Assembly: GCA_963971225.1 (NCBI GenBank)
Contig: OZ020270.1
Location: 74,540,432 to 74,604,431 of the forward strand
Origin: Melieria omissa
Taxonomy: Eukaryota > Arthropoda > Insecta > Diptera > Ulidiidae
Direction: 5' to 3'
Length of the DNA: 64,000 nt
Under the pieces are notes generated by a model. It searched no databases and was not told where the DNA came from. It saw only the letters and a program-made list of their open reading frames with translations. Both the position numbers and the translations under genes were made by a program. Shown here in pieces: positions 9,353 to 20,069 of the stretch; position 1 is the stretch's first letter, and the number at the start of each line of letters is the position of its first letter.

Positions 9353-10829
9353 TTAGACTTGTTCGTCCCGAACAAGTGCCGAGGCTCCGCTGTGATGAGG
9401 CGCCAGGCGCTCCAAATGGACTACCTTCAGCTTAGCGCCTCTATTGCTGCAACGTTGAATCCTGTATACCACGTCGTTAATCCTAGTCACGACTTCGTAC
9501 GGTCCTTCCCATGACGCTTGAAGTTTTGGAGACAAACCTTTCCTCCGCTGCGGGTTGTAGAGCATTACCAAATCGCCTTCTTGGAACCCTGCTGAGTTGG
9601 CCCGTAGATCATATCTGGCTTTCGCCTTATCGCTGACCAGTTTGGTGCGGCTCCTTATAAACTGGTGAATTTCCTCTAGTTCCGCCCGCTTATTGACCAC
9701 GTAGTCCGTCTTAGCGCCTCCCGTCGTGCTGACTACCCCGAACTTCAAGTCAGCGAACACTGCTCGGGCTGGAGTGAGTGATGTCGTGTCGTGCGGGGCT
9801 GACTTATACGCCATTAGGAACAGGGGGATATGCGTGTCCCAATCCTTTTGATTCCTGCCTACCACTTTCCGCAGGTATTCCTCCAGTGTCCGGTTAAAGC
9901 GTTCCACCATGCCGTCGGACTGTGGGTGTAAAGGAGTGGTACGCGTTTTCTTTATCCCCAGCAGCCCACACACTTCCTTGAATACCGCAGACTCGAAATT
10001 CCGGCCTTGATCTGAGTGCAACTCCAACGGAACTCCAAACCTGGCTACCCAGTTGTTTACCAGCTTTTCCGAGATCGTAGTGGCCTCCTGGTTAGGAATA
10101 GGGTACACTTCGGGCCATTTGCTGAAGTAATCCATTACCACCAGCACATATTTGTTGCCTTGACTGCTAGTTGGGAATGGACCGGCGACGTCCATAGCAA
10201 TCCGCTCGAAGGGCGCTCCCACGTTGTACTGCTGCATGCGGCCTCGAGATTTCCTTGTCGGCCCTTACGCGGCTGAACATCGGTCGCAGCTCTTACTCCA
10301 CTCGGCTACAAACTCCTGACATCCTACCCAGTAGAATCGTCTTTTTATTTTGGCGACGGTTTTGGTGATGCCCAGGTGCCCTCCACTGGAGTCGTTATGG
10401 TATGCCTCGATGACCTCGTTGATTCTGCATTTCGGCATTACCATTAGGGAGTCGCTGGTCCGACCATCCGCGCTCTCCCATTCGCGGTACAGGCATCCTT
10501 CTTTCAGCCGCAGACTTTTTCACTGTGCCCAGTAAGCCTTAGCGATCGGGCTTTCACCGGCCATCTCCTGCCAGTCTGGACGTGCGCCTTGCTTCTTGCC
10601 TTCGACGATTTTCGCAAGATCCGCATCCTCACGCTGGTCTTTTTGTAGCCTCTCCGCAGACCATTCTTCCTCTGGCATGACGCTGACCAACCGGACGTCC
10701 ACTATCTGTTCTTTGCTTTCGGCTCGCGAGCACGGCCTGCATTCGACTTTGCACGGACGGCGGGACAAGGCATCGGCATTTCCATGGCTACTGCCCTTGC
10801 GATGCTCTATCGTGTAGTCGTAGCTCTGC
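9353..10829 (-). pseudogene. Copy A1 integrase region of Pol, broken
   Basis: 9353-10237 encodes the integrase core and C-terminus: AMDVAGPF, LHSDQGRNF and GMVERFNRTLEEYL keep the DDE residues, followed by a WEGPYEVV GPY/F-like module. Compared with copies C1 and A2, a short in-frame deletion removes the GTELRLP block after RAVF. Upstream, a TAA interrupts the zinc-binding region (near 10264, after CSAA) and a TGA lies near 10518 (after KAYWAQ). The tether between RNase H and integrase is at 10520-10768. The enzyme cannot be made as one chain from this copy. Confidence 0.85.
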
Positions 10830-10831
10830 AG

Positions 10832-11812
10832 TCACTCGACCCACCGCGCCAATTGCCCTTCAGGATCCTTAAAGTTCAGGAGCCATCTCAGTGCCGCATG
10901 ATCGGTGCGCAGGCGAAACCTTTGTCCATACAGATATTTGTGGAAGTGTTTTACGCAGTCCAATACCGCCAGCAGTTCTCTCCGTGTCACACAGTAGTTG
11001 CGTTCCGGTTTCGATAGAACCCTACTGTAGTACGCTATCACTTGTTCCTGGGCGTCTATTATCTGTGATAGCACACCGCCAATACTATTCCCGCTTGCAT
11101 CTGTATCCAGCACAAACATCTCCCCAGGCACGGGGAAGGTCGGAATTGGAGCACTGCACAGTTTTTCCTTCAGACGTGCAAAAGCCTGTTCCTGCTCCTC
11201 GTTCCACTCGAAAGCTTGGCTCTTTTTCGTCAGTTTGTGCAAGCTGCTGGCTATGGTCGCGAATCCCGGAACACATCGGCGGTAGTATGTGCACAGGCCC
11301 AGGAAACTGCGGAGTTCGTGTAGATTGCGTGGTCGGGGCCGCTCCTTCACCGCCGTGATTTTGCCTTCATCCATATGTACTCCGCGGGCAGAAACCGTAT
11401 GACCCAGATACTTGACCTCCTTTTGGAACAGCGAGCACTTCTTTGGGTTGAGTGTAAGCCCGGCTTCTCGTATCCGCTCGAATACCTCCTTTAGCTTTCC
11501 CAGGTGGTCGTCGAAGTTTTTACCCATCACGATTATGTCGTCGAGGTACACCAGACACGTCCGCCAATGCAGCCCTTTTAGCACGCGTTCCATTAGCCGC
11601 TCGAATGTTGCTGGTGCGTTGCAGAGTCCAAACGGCATGACGGTGAACTGCCACAAACCATCGCCAACACTGAAAGCCGTTTTCTCCTTGTCCTTGTCTG
11701 CAAGCTCTACCTGCCAATAGCCGCTGCGTAAGTCGAGCGTGGAGAACCACTGTGTACCTGACAGTGTGTCCAGGGTGTCATCAATCCGAGGTAGTGGATA
11801 ACTGTCCTTCTT
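10832..11812 (-). pseudogene. Copy A1 RT palm/thumb and RNase H, cut off from its N-terminus
   Basis: From the nested insertion point at 11812 leftward: FSTLDLRSGYW-type RT motif A region, MPFGLCNAPATF, the catalytic LVYLDD motif (near 11545), the thumb with YLGHTVSARGV, and RNase H with FVLDTDASG and RTDHAALRWLL. The frame ends at a TGA (10832-10834) directly after ARWVE. Copy A2 has a TGA at exactly the same codon, whereas copy C1 reads Arg there. Confidence 0.85.
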
Positions 11813-11897
11813 AAGATTAAGATTAAGATTGATTGGGGCTAGACATTGGCTGTCTACGGCACTGCGTTCATTTTGAACTATTGTGCCTTGCCCGAGT

Positions 11898-14800
11898 TCA
11901 GTACTGGAAGAGACTATTTCCTCCTATTTTCTCAAAGAACATTTTAATTCTTGCGAGATCAATTTCAGACAGATGAGTAGTCTGTAATATTTCCTTGCCT
12001 AGTGCCTGCTTTCTTGCATGGACTAAGGCCGGGCATTCAGTTATCAGGTGTATGGAAGTCTCGTCATCCTCCATGCAAAATCTACATATTTCACTGTCTG
12101 TTAATTTCAGACGGGTCTTATGTTTGTTTAGCAGACAGTGTCCGCTGATTACTCCTGTCATGAGTTTTAGTTCCGGTCTGCTCAAGCGTAGGAGAAACTT
12201 TGCATTTCTGCTTGAGTATCGCGGGAAAAAGGCTTTGGTACATTCCATACCAATTGATTTTGACCATCTTGCATTTGCTTTGATCAAGTATTCTTGCTTA
12301 ATACAACCTTTGTAATGAGATTTGCTGACACCTAAGATCAGTTCGGGTCCAAATGGTCGCTTTCCAGCTCCCTCCCTTGCCAATCTGTCTGCATCCTCAT
12401 TACCGTCATAGCCGCAATGTGCTGGAATCCAGTGTACTATTACTCGATTTCCTGTTGATAGTTGTTGGAGAAGATTAGCTGTCTCCCATACCAACTTAGA
12501 GGTAAATGTCGACGCGTGCAAGGCTCTTATTGCGGCCTGGCTGTCTGACATTATGATAATCCTTTTCCGATGAGGGTGAAGGTTCAGAATTTCTCTGGCA
12601 CACTGATTGTTAGCACAGACTTCCGCTTGGAAGACGGTTGCCAAACTACCAAGGCTGACTGACATTTGGGTACTGGAACTATATATCCCAGATCCTGTGC
12701 CTTCTCCAGTCTTGGATCCATCAGTGTACCAGATAATGTCATCACAGGTAAGACTGATTTTTGAATTGTCCCAGTCTATTCTGTTAGGAATATGTGTCTT
12801 ATATTTCCTGTCAAAGATGTGTCGCGGAGGCATTGAGTCAAGAGGCAACCAAAAGCTTCCGTCTCGCCTTCGTTCTTTAACAATGGAGCGGTGACCGCTT
12901 GCATGTAGATCCTGTGGTATGAATCCACTATGCATCAGTCTATGTATACTAATGACCGCATTCATTTGTACGGTTAGGTCCAACGGCAAAACTCCCAATA
13001 GTACATTGAGGGCAGCTGTTGGCGTCGTGCGAAGGCAGCCAGTGATGCAGGAGTTAATTACTCTTTGCAACCGTTCCAGTCTGTTCGCAGTCGTTTTCTC
13101 TGTGGTTTTTTTCCACCATACTATCGCCCCATAGGTGATAATGGGGAGGATGACTAGGGTGTAGATTTTTTGAAGCCATATCGGTTTCGTTCCCCGGTTT
13201 TTGCCACAGATTCGTTTACAAGTCCAGAGAGCGTTGCCCGCCTTCTGAATAGTACGATTCATGTGAGGTTTCCAGTTCAATTTACTGTCTAGAGTTACCC
13301 CAAGGTATTTGGCTTCTTTTACGAAGCCTACATCTTTGCCAAAAACCTTTATCGGTCTCAGGTCATATTTCCTTTTGAGTGTGAACGGTACGAAGATTGT
13401 CTTATCAGGGTTTACCGATAGATTCTGCTGGGCGCACCAGTTCTCTACAATTTTTATTGCACCCTGTAGTAGATCAGAGACGGTCTGCCCGTCTTTGCCT
13501 CTAACCGCAATAACCAGGTCATCAGCATAGGCAATAACGTCATAGCCTCGATCCGAGAGGATGCGGATTAATCCGTTAATGACCATGGACCAGAGTAGAG
13601 GAGATAGTACGCCCCCCTGGGGACAGCCCCGGACCGTTCTGGCTAGGATCTTGATGCCATTTAAGTCGGACTGTATTAGTCTGCTTTTGAGCATCGTGGA
13701 GATCCACCTTATAAGTGCAGTCGGCACTTGAAATACCTCTAAAGCAGATCCTATAGCTTCATAGGTGGTGTTGTTGAAAGCCCCCTCTATGTCTAGGAAA
13801 CCTACTAAACAGATTTCTTTCTCGTCAAGGGATTTTTCGATTTTGCTGACCAGGGCAGATAGGGCTGTTTCCGTAGACCTGCCTTTTCGGTAAGCATGTT
13901 GGTGTGCACTTAGAGGATTTCGGATAAGGACTTCGTCTCTGAGGTATCTCTCTATTACCTTCTCCATACCCTTAAGTACACATGACATCAAGCTTATAGG
14001 CCTGAAGGACTTTGGATCCTTTTTGTTTGACTTTCCGGCTTTAGGAAGGTAGACAACATTCACTGTTCTCCACACCTCCGGAACGTAGCCAAGCGCCAAA
14101 CTGCATGTGTATATTTTCGAAAGAATGGGCAACAGACTGTCTGGTCCTCTTTGTAACAGCGCCGGGAAGATTTTATCCTTTCCCGCCGCCTTGTACGGGG
14201 AGAACGTTCCTATCGCCCATTCTACAATCGAACGTTTGCAGATGAGATTGGCCAATCTCCAATCATCCCTACTGGGGCAGTGTGACTGCCAGCCGCTATA
14301 GTTATTATGGTCGGGGTCGTCTATTATTTCTGATCCCGGAAAATGGACTTTAGTGAGCAGGGCTAATGTATCCTGCGCACTATTTGTGAGTTCACCCTGT
14401 TCGTTAGACAAGGATCCAATCGGACATGGTTTATCGGTTGACAGAATCTTTTGGAGCCTACAGCCTGAGTTCGCGTCGTTCACGTCCTCGCAGAAGCGTC
14501 TAAAAGATTCCCTCCTGGCTTTCTTAATCTCTTTATTGTATTTGGTGAGAGCATCGGAGTAGGTTTGCCAGTCGTTATTCCGCTTGGCCCTATTGAATAG
14601 TTTCCGTACTCCCTTCCTTAGCAAGCTAAGATGACTGCTCCACCAAGGTGTCTGTCTTTTAAAAGTTTTAGTTTTTAAGGGACAGTTCACTACGACTTCC
14701 TGGAGTTTCCTGGATGCCCTTTCCAGCCTATCTATTGTGTCAACTCTGTTTTCAAGTTGTGTAGTGATGTCGTGCCTTAACTGGTGACAATAGCTGTCCC

Positions 14801-15572
14801 AGTCGGTCTGCCTTTTTGGCCTAAAGGACACGGCAGTCAGTGACTTGTCACCTAACCTAAACCTTATATGTCTATGGTCAGAACATGAGGGCTCTTCGGA
14901 TACTCGCCAGTTGCTGACAAGTGATTTCGATAGAGAAGTAGTTAGGGTAAGGTCTAGCACCTCTTCCCTAGTTCTAGTTATGAACGTCGGACTACCTCCG
15001 ACATTGCATATACTTAAGTCTAGTGAGAGTATATAATCGAATAATGACTCACCTCTAGCGTTGGTGTCCGTGCTTCCCCAGATAGTGTGATGGGCGTTCG
15101 CGTCACACCCTAGGACCAGCTCCAGACGATTGTCCCTAGCATAAGCAACAAGCTGTTCTGCTATCGTCGTGGGACATTCGGGTACATCTCCAGGGAAGTA
15201 TGCTGACGCTATGATCAATTCCCTGGAGTTGCAATTGATCTTGGCCGCGCACAGATCTGGCGTAACAAAATCTGTCAACGGGAAGAAAGAAATGCCATTA
15301 AACACAATACACGTTCTAGGCCTATCAGTAGATTGACACCACAGTACATTACCTGACTGTGAGAGGCCCAGGATCTCATTGTTGGTGCTGGTCCACGGTT
15401 CCTGCACCAAAGCTATGCTAGGACCGTAGGTGCTGATGGTCCTAGCCAAGACAGCTGAGGCTGCCTGTGCCCTATGGAGATTGATCTGGACAATCTCCAT
15501 ATTATTCATGGGGGCCTTTGGTATGAGTACCTGCTCGCTTGCCCCCTCTACCCCTTGTCTGCACCCGTTCAT
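11898..15572 (-). CDS. LOA-like ORF2: endonuclease, reverse transcriptase and RNase H
   Basis: 1224 residues, uninterrupted. APE-type endonuclease (about residues 23-250): IVQINLHRAQAA, VQEPW (catalytic Glu), GCDANAHHTIWGS, and SDHRHIRF at its end. Reverse transcriptase (about 480-760): FRPISLMSC, LDIEGAFNNT (catalytic Asp), GCPQGGVLSPLLW and AYADDLVIA (catalytic YADD). RNase H (about 930-1080): WYTDGSKTGEG, FQAEVCAN, IIMSDSQAA and NEDADRLAREG. A C-terminal Cys/His motif (CRFCMEDD, HLITEC) follows near 1180. The enzyme nicks target DNA and reverse-transcribes the element RNA in place. The first Met lies 71 bp inside ORF1, in a different frame, so translation may need reinitiation or frameshifting. 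RNase H with this RT type points to LOA or a related I-group clade. Confidence 0.92.
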   Translation of the reverse strand: MNGCRQGVEGASEQVLIPKAPMNNMEIVQINLHRAQAASAVLARTISTYGPSIALVQEPWTSTNNEILGLSQSGNVLWCQSTDRPRTCIVFNGISFFPLTDFVTPDLCAAKINCNSRELIIASAYFPGDVPECPTTIAEQLVAYARDNRLELVLGCDANAHHTIWGSTDTNARGESLFDYILSLDLSICNVGGSPTFITRTREEVLDLTLTTSLSKSLVSNWRVSEEPSCSDHRHIRFRLGDKSLTAVSFRPKRQTDWDSYCHQLRHDITTQLENRVDTIDRLERASRKLQEVVVNCPLKTKTFKRQTPWWSSHLSLLRKGVRKLFNRAKRNNDWQTYSDALTKYNKEIKKARRESFRRFCEDVNDANSGCRLQKILSTDKPCPIGSLSNEQGELTNSAQDTLALLTKVHFPGSEIIDDPDHNNYSGWQSHCPSRDDWRLANLICKRSIVEWAIGTFSPYKAAGKDKIFPALLQRGPDSLLPILSKIYTCSLALGYVPEVWRTVNVVYLPKAGKSNKKDPKSFRPISLMSCVLKGMEKVIERYLRDEVLIRNPLSAHQHAYRKGRSTETALSALVSKIEKSLDEKEICLVGFLDIEGAFNNTTYEAIGSALEVFQVPTALIRWISTMLKSRLIQSDLNGIKILARTVRGCPQGGVLSPLLWSMVINGLIRILSDRGYDVIAYADDLVIAVRGKDGQTVSDLLQGAIKIVENWCAQQNLSVNPDKTIFVPFTLKRKYDLRPIKVFGKDVGFVKEAKYLGVTLDSKLNWKPHMNRTIQKAGNALWTCKRICGKNRGTKPIWLQKIYTLVILPIITYGAIVWWKKTTEKTTANRLERLQRVINSCITGCLRTTPTAALNVLLGVLPLDLTVQMNAVISIHRLMHSGFIPQDLHASGHRSIVKERRRDGSFWLPLDSMPPRHIFDRKYKTHIPNRIDWDNSKISLTCDDIIWYTDGSKTGEGTGSGIYSSSTQMSVSLGSLATVFQAEVCANNQCAREILNLHPHRKRIIIMSDSQAAIRALHASTFTSKLVWETANLLQQLSTGNRVIVHWIPAHCGYDGNEDADRLAREGAGKRPFGPELILGVSKSHYKGCIKQEYLIKANARWSKSIGMECTKAFFPRYSSRNAKFLLRLSRPELKLMTGVISGHCLLNKHKTRLKLTDSEICRFCMEDDETSIHLITECPALVHARKQALGKEILQTTHLSEIDLARIKMFFEKIGGNSLFQY

Positions 15573-16827
15573 TGCTGCTCGGGGGTTTTGCAGACTTATC
15601 CAAAAGGCTTAGTTGCCTGGACGGATTATCCTTTCCAGACAATTGAGTCTTCCGGACGGGTTTAGTTGAGGCATTCTTTACAGGTCTCATTGTTGTCGGT
15701 GTTGGCGTTTTGTCGCCAGTTCGGGTTTCAGTCCTTTTCGCGGTCCGGTCTGTCCGTACCACTAGGGCTGCTTGTCGGCTTGTGGACGGTCTTTCGTCAT
15801 CCACTCTAGTCTGGGGAGTCCTGTTTGTCGTCATCCCACCATCACTGGTCACTGATGGTTTTGTCCCTTGCTCACGCCGCACCCGGAACTGAATCCTTCC
15901 CAGCTCAAAGAAAGGGAGGTCGTTCAGCTCAGCGAGCAAGCGGGCCGACACATCATCAATGGCCAGCGTTAGCGCCGATCCCTGTGCCGTAACAGTTCCG
16001 TTCATTACTTTCCAGTTGCCTGTGGGTAATGAGCGGTTCTGCATTCGAAGCATTCGAAGTATTTCATCGGCCGGGAGGGAGCAACCAGGAAACAAAGCCG
16101 AGGCAATGTTGGGTTTGGGAATATCAATTCCCTCTACCAGCTTCAGCTTTTTGTTTCCTGGTTGAATCTTTGGCATCACCTCCTTGAGCCAGTTCTTCGA
16201 CGCCTCATCGGCACAGTTCACGGTGATCCATCCCGGTTTGAAGGAGCAGCCTAGAAATCGGATTTGAGGACCATCAACGGGGAGCTTATGCAGTTCCTCC
16301 TTGATGGTCTTCTCGACATCCTTCTGCCCCTCCAGATCGAGATGGATGGTCGGATATTCTTCTGGAAGAATACCTACTTTGATTGCAGCAGCAGCTTCGG
16401 CGTAGGATGGACCTATCTTCATCCTTTTGGGAGCGGGTTGTGCCGCTTCCTTTTTGCTACTGCTGCCGTCCGTCTTTGCTTCTGTGTTGTCCTCTAGGAC
16501 CACCTTCAGAGCAACCTCGTACGGCTTACCACCCGCCATCAGCTTCCGAAGTCTCTTCTTTTGAGAAGTCGTCAACCGCTTTCTCTTAAGTGAGACGGCT
16601 TCGGTAGCTTCTACCAGCGATGGTAATCCGCCCGAAATGGCCCCTTCGGCTACCAAAGTGGACACCGTGGTCAGGCTTGATTGTGAACAATCACTGTCCA
16701 TGTGACCTTGAGACGGTTGGTCTCTCCAACCGCCCTTGGCCTGGTTTTCAGCGTCACGCTGAGTATTGACGTCGGTCTGTCCTTCGTCCTTTCCATCCGA
16801 GGCGAGTTTTAAGGTGCTCATCATCAT
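15502..16827 (-). CDS. LOA-like ORF1: nucleic-acid-binding protein
   Basis: 441 residues, uninterrupted. The N-terminal third is polar and basic (KRKRLTTSQKKRLRKLMAGG near 78-97, followed by acidic and Lys-rich stretches). The middle (about 135-330) is a folded-looking domain with GPSYAEAAAAIKVGI, HLDLEGQKD, FKPGWITVNC and NRSLPTGNWKV, resembling the DUF4780-type ORF1 domain that I associate with insect LOA-like retrotransposons (family recall, not searched). The C-terminus is low complexity, Thr/Arg-rich and ends with RGRGGKRAG, an RNA-binding-like tail. No CCHC knuckles are seen. By analogy it coats the element RNA. It overlaps ORF2 by 71 bp. Confidence 0.85.
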   Translation of the reverse strand: MMMSTLKLASDGKDEGQTDVNTQRDAENQAKGGWRDQPSQGHMDSDCSQSSLTTVSTLVAEGAISGGLPSLVEATEAVSLKRKRLTTSQKKRLRKLMAGGKPYEVALKVVLEDNTEAKTDGSSSKKEAAQPAPKRMKIGPSYAEAAAAIKVGILPEEYPTIHLDLEGQKDVEKTIKEELHKLPVDGPQIRFLGCSFKPGWITVNCADEASKNWLKEVMPKIQPGNKKLKLVEGIDIPKPNIASALFPGCSLPADEILRMLRMQNRSLPTGNWKVMNGTVTAQGSALTLAIDDVSARLLAELNDLPFFELGRIQFRVRREQGTKPSVTSDGGMTTNRTPQTRVDDERPSTSRQAALVVRTDRTAKRTETRTGDKTPTPTTMRPVKNASTKPVRKTQLSGKDNPSRQLSLLDKSAKPPSSNERVQTRGRGGKRAGTHTKGPHE

Positions 16828-17258
16828 CTGGTTCTTCGGCCACCTACTCCGACGAGGCGTTTCGGTGGCCTATGGCAATATAGGGGAAAGGGAAAGGTCA
16901 GCCATGACAGAGCCCCGTATCATGGTAAGTCCTTCATACTATCCGAGGCGGACCGGTATCGGATAGGTTCCGTTAGAATACAGCCGGATACCCCTGGCTG
17001 CAAACCATCCAATGGGCACGGATCACATGACACCCTGGATTAGGGGGGGGTAAGGATGTTGGTACGAGAGGATAATAGTAGGTGGGGGAAATGGAGGGGA
17101 AAGCGTGACTAGTTAGCCAGCCACCCGGGAGGAGACATGACCACACCCGGGTGGCTGTTTCCAGCGGCCACCACGAGGAGGTCTAGTCACATTCTGCCAG
17201 CCCTTAGCCACCGTTTGCCGTCGGACATCCAACCGCTAGCGGTCCTTCCTTCTTGGTC

Positions 17259-18294
17259 CTGTCCTTCTTGGTCACATCATTGAGCTTTCGATAGTCCACA
17301 CAAAACCGGGTACTGCCATCTTTTTTCTTGACTAGCACGACGGCGAGCACCAGGGGCCCGAAGAAGGCTCTATGACCTTGTCTTTCCGCATGTTCTCGAT
17401 CAAATTTGTGACCTCCTCCCTCTTGGCCAGAGGAACTCGTCTTGGCGGTTGGCGAATCGGTTTTGCACTTCCGGTGTCGATGTTGTGCTTCACTATGGCT
17501 GTTCTTCCGCCTGCTTCTGCCGCAAATATTGACCCATAGTGCTGCAAGAGTGACCTCGCCTTCTGGTTCTGCTTGGCCGTCAAGTCGCTGCTCCACTGGT
17601 TCTCCTGCGGTATGGCGTCCATGTTAAAACCGCTCTTCTTATTACCTCCAGGCGGGCTACTCTCGCACTTGACCACTGCTACAGCTTCCTTACACTCGCA
17701 AATTACCTCATCTTTCCCGACATATCTGGGTGCATTCAGGGGGTTCAGTATTCTGACTGGTATTTTGCCATTTTTAGGTTCCACTAATGTACGTCCGATG
17801 ATGATGTTGTCGTGTCCTTGTTTCGGTGCTTCTACTACCCACAGCCGACTCGTCCCATCGTCCTCGTCCACCCTTGCCCACACAATCGCCTCAGAATTCG
17901 CTGGTATCCTCCTGTGTTGACACGATACAACCTTACTTACCGCCACGCTTCGCTCATAGCCGGTGTGCAGCGGGAATTCAACGTTGGCATATCTCAGCAC
18001 ATTTTCCTTCAGGTCCAGCGTAAAACCGTGCCTAATCATGAAATCCACGCCGATAATCACGTCGTCCATTATATCCGCGACGATGAACTCATGTTCCAGG
18101 CTGCTGGTGCCGATAGCAATCGTTTTCGTAACTTTCCCTCTCACCGGCGCACGCTCGCCAGTCGCAGTCCGCAGCTGTATGCCATGCAGCGGTTCCCAGT
18201 TCTTCAGCAGCTTCCTTTTTATGATCGAGTATGACGCTCCAGTATCCAGTGTCAACACGAACAACTTTCCATCTATCCTTCCTTCAATTGTCAA
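17259..18294 (-). pseudogene. Copy A1 protease and start of RT, frameshifted
   Basis: From the ATG at 18294: MTIEGRIDG, the retropepsin active site LDTGASYSII, then the IMDDVIIGVDFMIRHG flap/second-half region, a linker, and the N-terminal RT part (VTNLIENMRKDKVIEPSSGPW). A one-base deletion near 17340 shifts the frame before FCVDYRKLNDVTKKD. The LOA-like insertion follows. Known role: protease matures Gag and Pol. The active-site Asp is intact, but the full Pol cannot be read through. Confidence 0.85.
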
Positions 18295-18383
18295 GCTGCT
18301 GGGCTGTCGTTTCAGCTGTGAGACAAGGATGGTGGGGCGGCAGATTGTGGGGATCAGCTCACGCCCCTTTGGGCTGACCCATT

Positions 18384-19997
18384 TTAGTTTAAAGGCTCCT
18401 CGTCCTCAGCCCTGCGCTTGTTGGCTGAGCCTCGATTGTCAGTATTCCTCGCTTCAGGCGATTGCGATCGAGCACGGGAACGCCTCTTCCGTTGGCGGCA
18501 GTCCCGTGATATGTGACCCTGCTTGCCACATACCCAGCAAACAACTTTAGAGGAGACCACCCTTGGCCTGTCCGGTGACTCAGAGCTTATTGCCTGGATC
18601 GTAATGTCGTTGTCCGGCTGGAGCTGGCGTATCCTTGCTGGTGCATACCGAGTGCTCCCAATCCATGTCGCCTCATATGTCATCGCGCTGGTCACCGTCT
18701 CCCTAAATGTCGGCATGCCCATCATCAACGCACTGCGACGTGTCTCCGGATCATGAAGACCTTCAATAAACGACTCAATCTTCATCCTCTCGAGATCATC
18801 CGCGCCGAAGTCGGGTAGCACAGCTGTACGAGCCGCTCAATGTCTGCTGCATATGCCTGCAGCGCCTCGTTGGCTCTTTGCCTGCTGTTCTTCAGCTCAC
18901 AGTAGTACAGCGTTCTGTTGTGCTCGTCGCTGTATTTGGCTGCCAGCGCCCTTATGACGGTCTCGTACTCACTTCGTAAACATTCTGGAACTGATTTTAT
19001 TACCTCAGCCGCAGCACCTTTAAGAGCCAGCGCCAATCTCCGACCTTTCCTTACATCGGTCCACTGATTTTCCAGAGCAGCCAGGTCGAATTGTAGCTTG
19101 AATGTATCGAACGGCGTAGTCCAATCATAAGTAGGCACTTCTGCTCGGGTGGCAACACTTTCCGGAACCGGCGGCAACCATTCTCGCGGCTGTACCTCCC
19201 TAAGCCGCTCGTCCATTCTTCTGTTCATCGAAACTTCCAGACTATCAACTCGTTTGTTCAGGGAATCATCAAGATCGTCAACACGTTTGTTTATGGAATC
19301 ATCCAGGTCGCCAACTCGTTTGTTCAGGGAATCATCCAGGTCGTCGACTCGTTCATCCAAATGCTACCCGCGTCTCCAGGTGCTCGACTTTCCCATTAAT
19401 CCTGTCCGAGATTTCCTCCACTTTCTGCTCCAAGCGCGCAGAATTTTCCTGAAGTTTGACTTCCATTCGCTCCGCCACTTGCGCCGATATTTCATGGGTC
19501 GCCGTCTCCATTTTCGCTGCCATTTCCCGATTTGTAGTTTCCAGCTTCGCTGACATTGCTCGATTTGCAGTCTCGACTTTTGCCGAAATTTCGAGATTCG
19601 TAGTTTCCAGCTTCGCTGCCATCTCCTGATTCGAAGTTTCCAGCTTCGCTGCCATCTCCTGATTCGAAGATTCCAGCTTCGCTGCCATTTCACGGTTGGA
19701 AGTCTCGAACATGCTTTTAAGTGCAACCATTAGTTGGCTCATGTCCAATGCTTGTAGTGGCGCAGCCGCTGCAGCCGTACTTTGCAGCGACGCAGCAGCA
19801 GCAGGCGATTCCTCCACCTTGGCCGACGCCTCTAGTTCTTGCGCTGCGAACTCGTGCACAGTCCAATCGACGCCTCGTGCTTCACATGCTTCTCGCAAGC
19901 GCAACTGCAACTCCACCTTTCCGCCAGCAGTCGGCAAATTCCAGGCAGCCAGCTCCTTCTTCAGCTGGTCCACCTTCAGCAGCTCGAGTTTAACCAT
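18384..19997 (-). pseudogene. Copy A1 Gag with SAP-like N-terminus and coiled-coil repeats, two frameshifts
   Basis: The ATG at 19997 opens MVKLELLKVDQLKKELAAWN, a SAP-like helix-loop-helix (residues about 1-45). It is followed by an Ala/Glu linker, then several 11-residue repeats of the EMAAKLETTNQ type (about 95-180) and a second set of NKRVDDLDDSL type (19210-19360), all predicted coiled coil. A capsid-like domain starts near VPTYDWTTPFDTFKLQFD, and a C-terminal CCHC knuckle reads CWVCGKQGHISRDC followed by Arg/Ser-rich sequence. A 2-bp loss near 19365 and a 1-bp loss near 18810, relative to copy A2, break the frame. Role: structural protein of the virus-like particle. Confidence 0.88.
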
Positions 19998-20051
19998 GTC
20001 CGTGCTTTTATAATTTTATTTTAGGTTTTTTTATTTTTAATTTTCCACAAT

Positions 20052-20067
20052 CCCACTTCTGACACCA
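20052..20067 (-). other. Primer binding site of copy A1
   Basis: On the minus strand TGGTGTCAGAAGTGGG follows the 5' LTR after two bases. It begins with TGG, complementary to a tRNA CCA end, and from memory fits the 3' end of a tRNA-Leu, the primer reported for Mdg3-type elements. The same site follows the 5' LTRs of copies A2 and C2. Confidence 0.7.
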
Positions 20068-20069
20068 AA

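Larger units (their letters stand above)
11813..17258 (-). mobile_element. LOA-like non-LTR retrotransposon, apparently full length, 11-bp TSD
   Basis: A 5.4-kb insertion into the A1 RT gene, flanked by CTGTCCTTCTT at 11802-11812 and 17259-17269. The interrupted gypsy frame resumes on both sides. Two long overlapping ORFs occupy 16827-11898. The 3' end (left) is a hexanucleotide repeat (AAGATT on the plus strand, three units) instead of poly(A). About 430 bp of 5' untranslated region (16828-17258) contains a poly-G stretch near 17043 and ends with a partial second copy of the target sequence (TCCTTCTTGGTC, about 17246-17257), a common irregularity at the 5' junction of such insertions. Both ORFs are open, so this is a candidate for recent activity. 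Confidence 0.92.

Noticed and set aside
10832..10834. Programmed readthrough stop stated as fact
   Set aside because: The TGA-C context and sharing between two copies are suggestive only; kept as a finding, not as an annotation.
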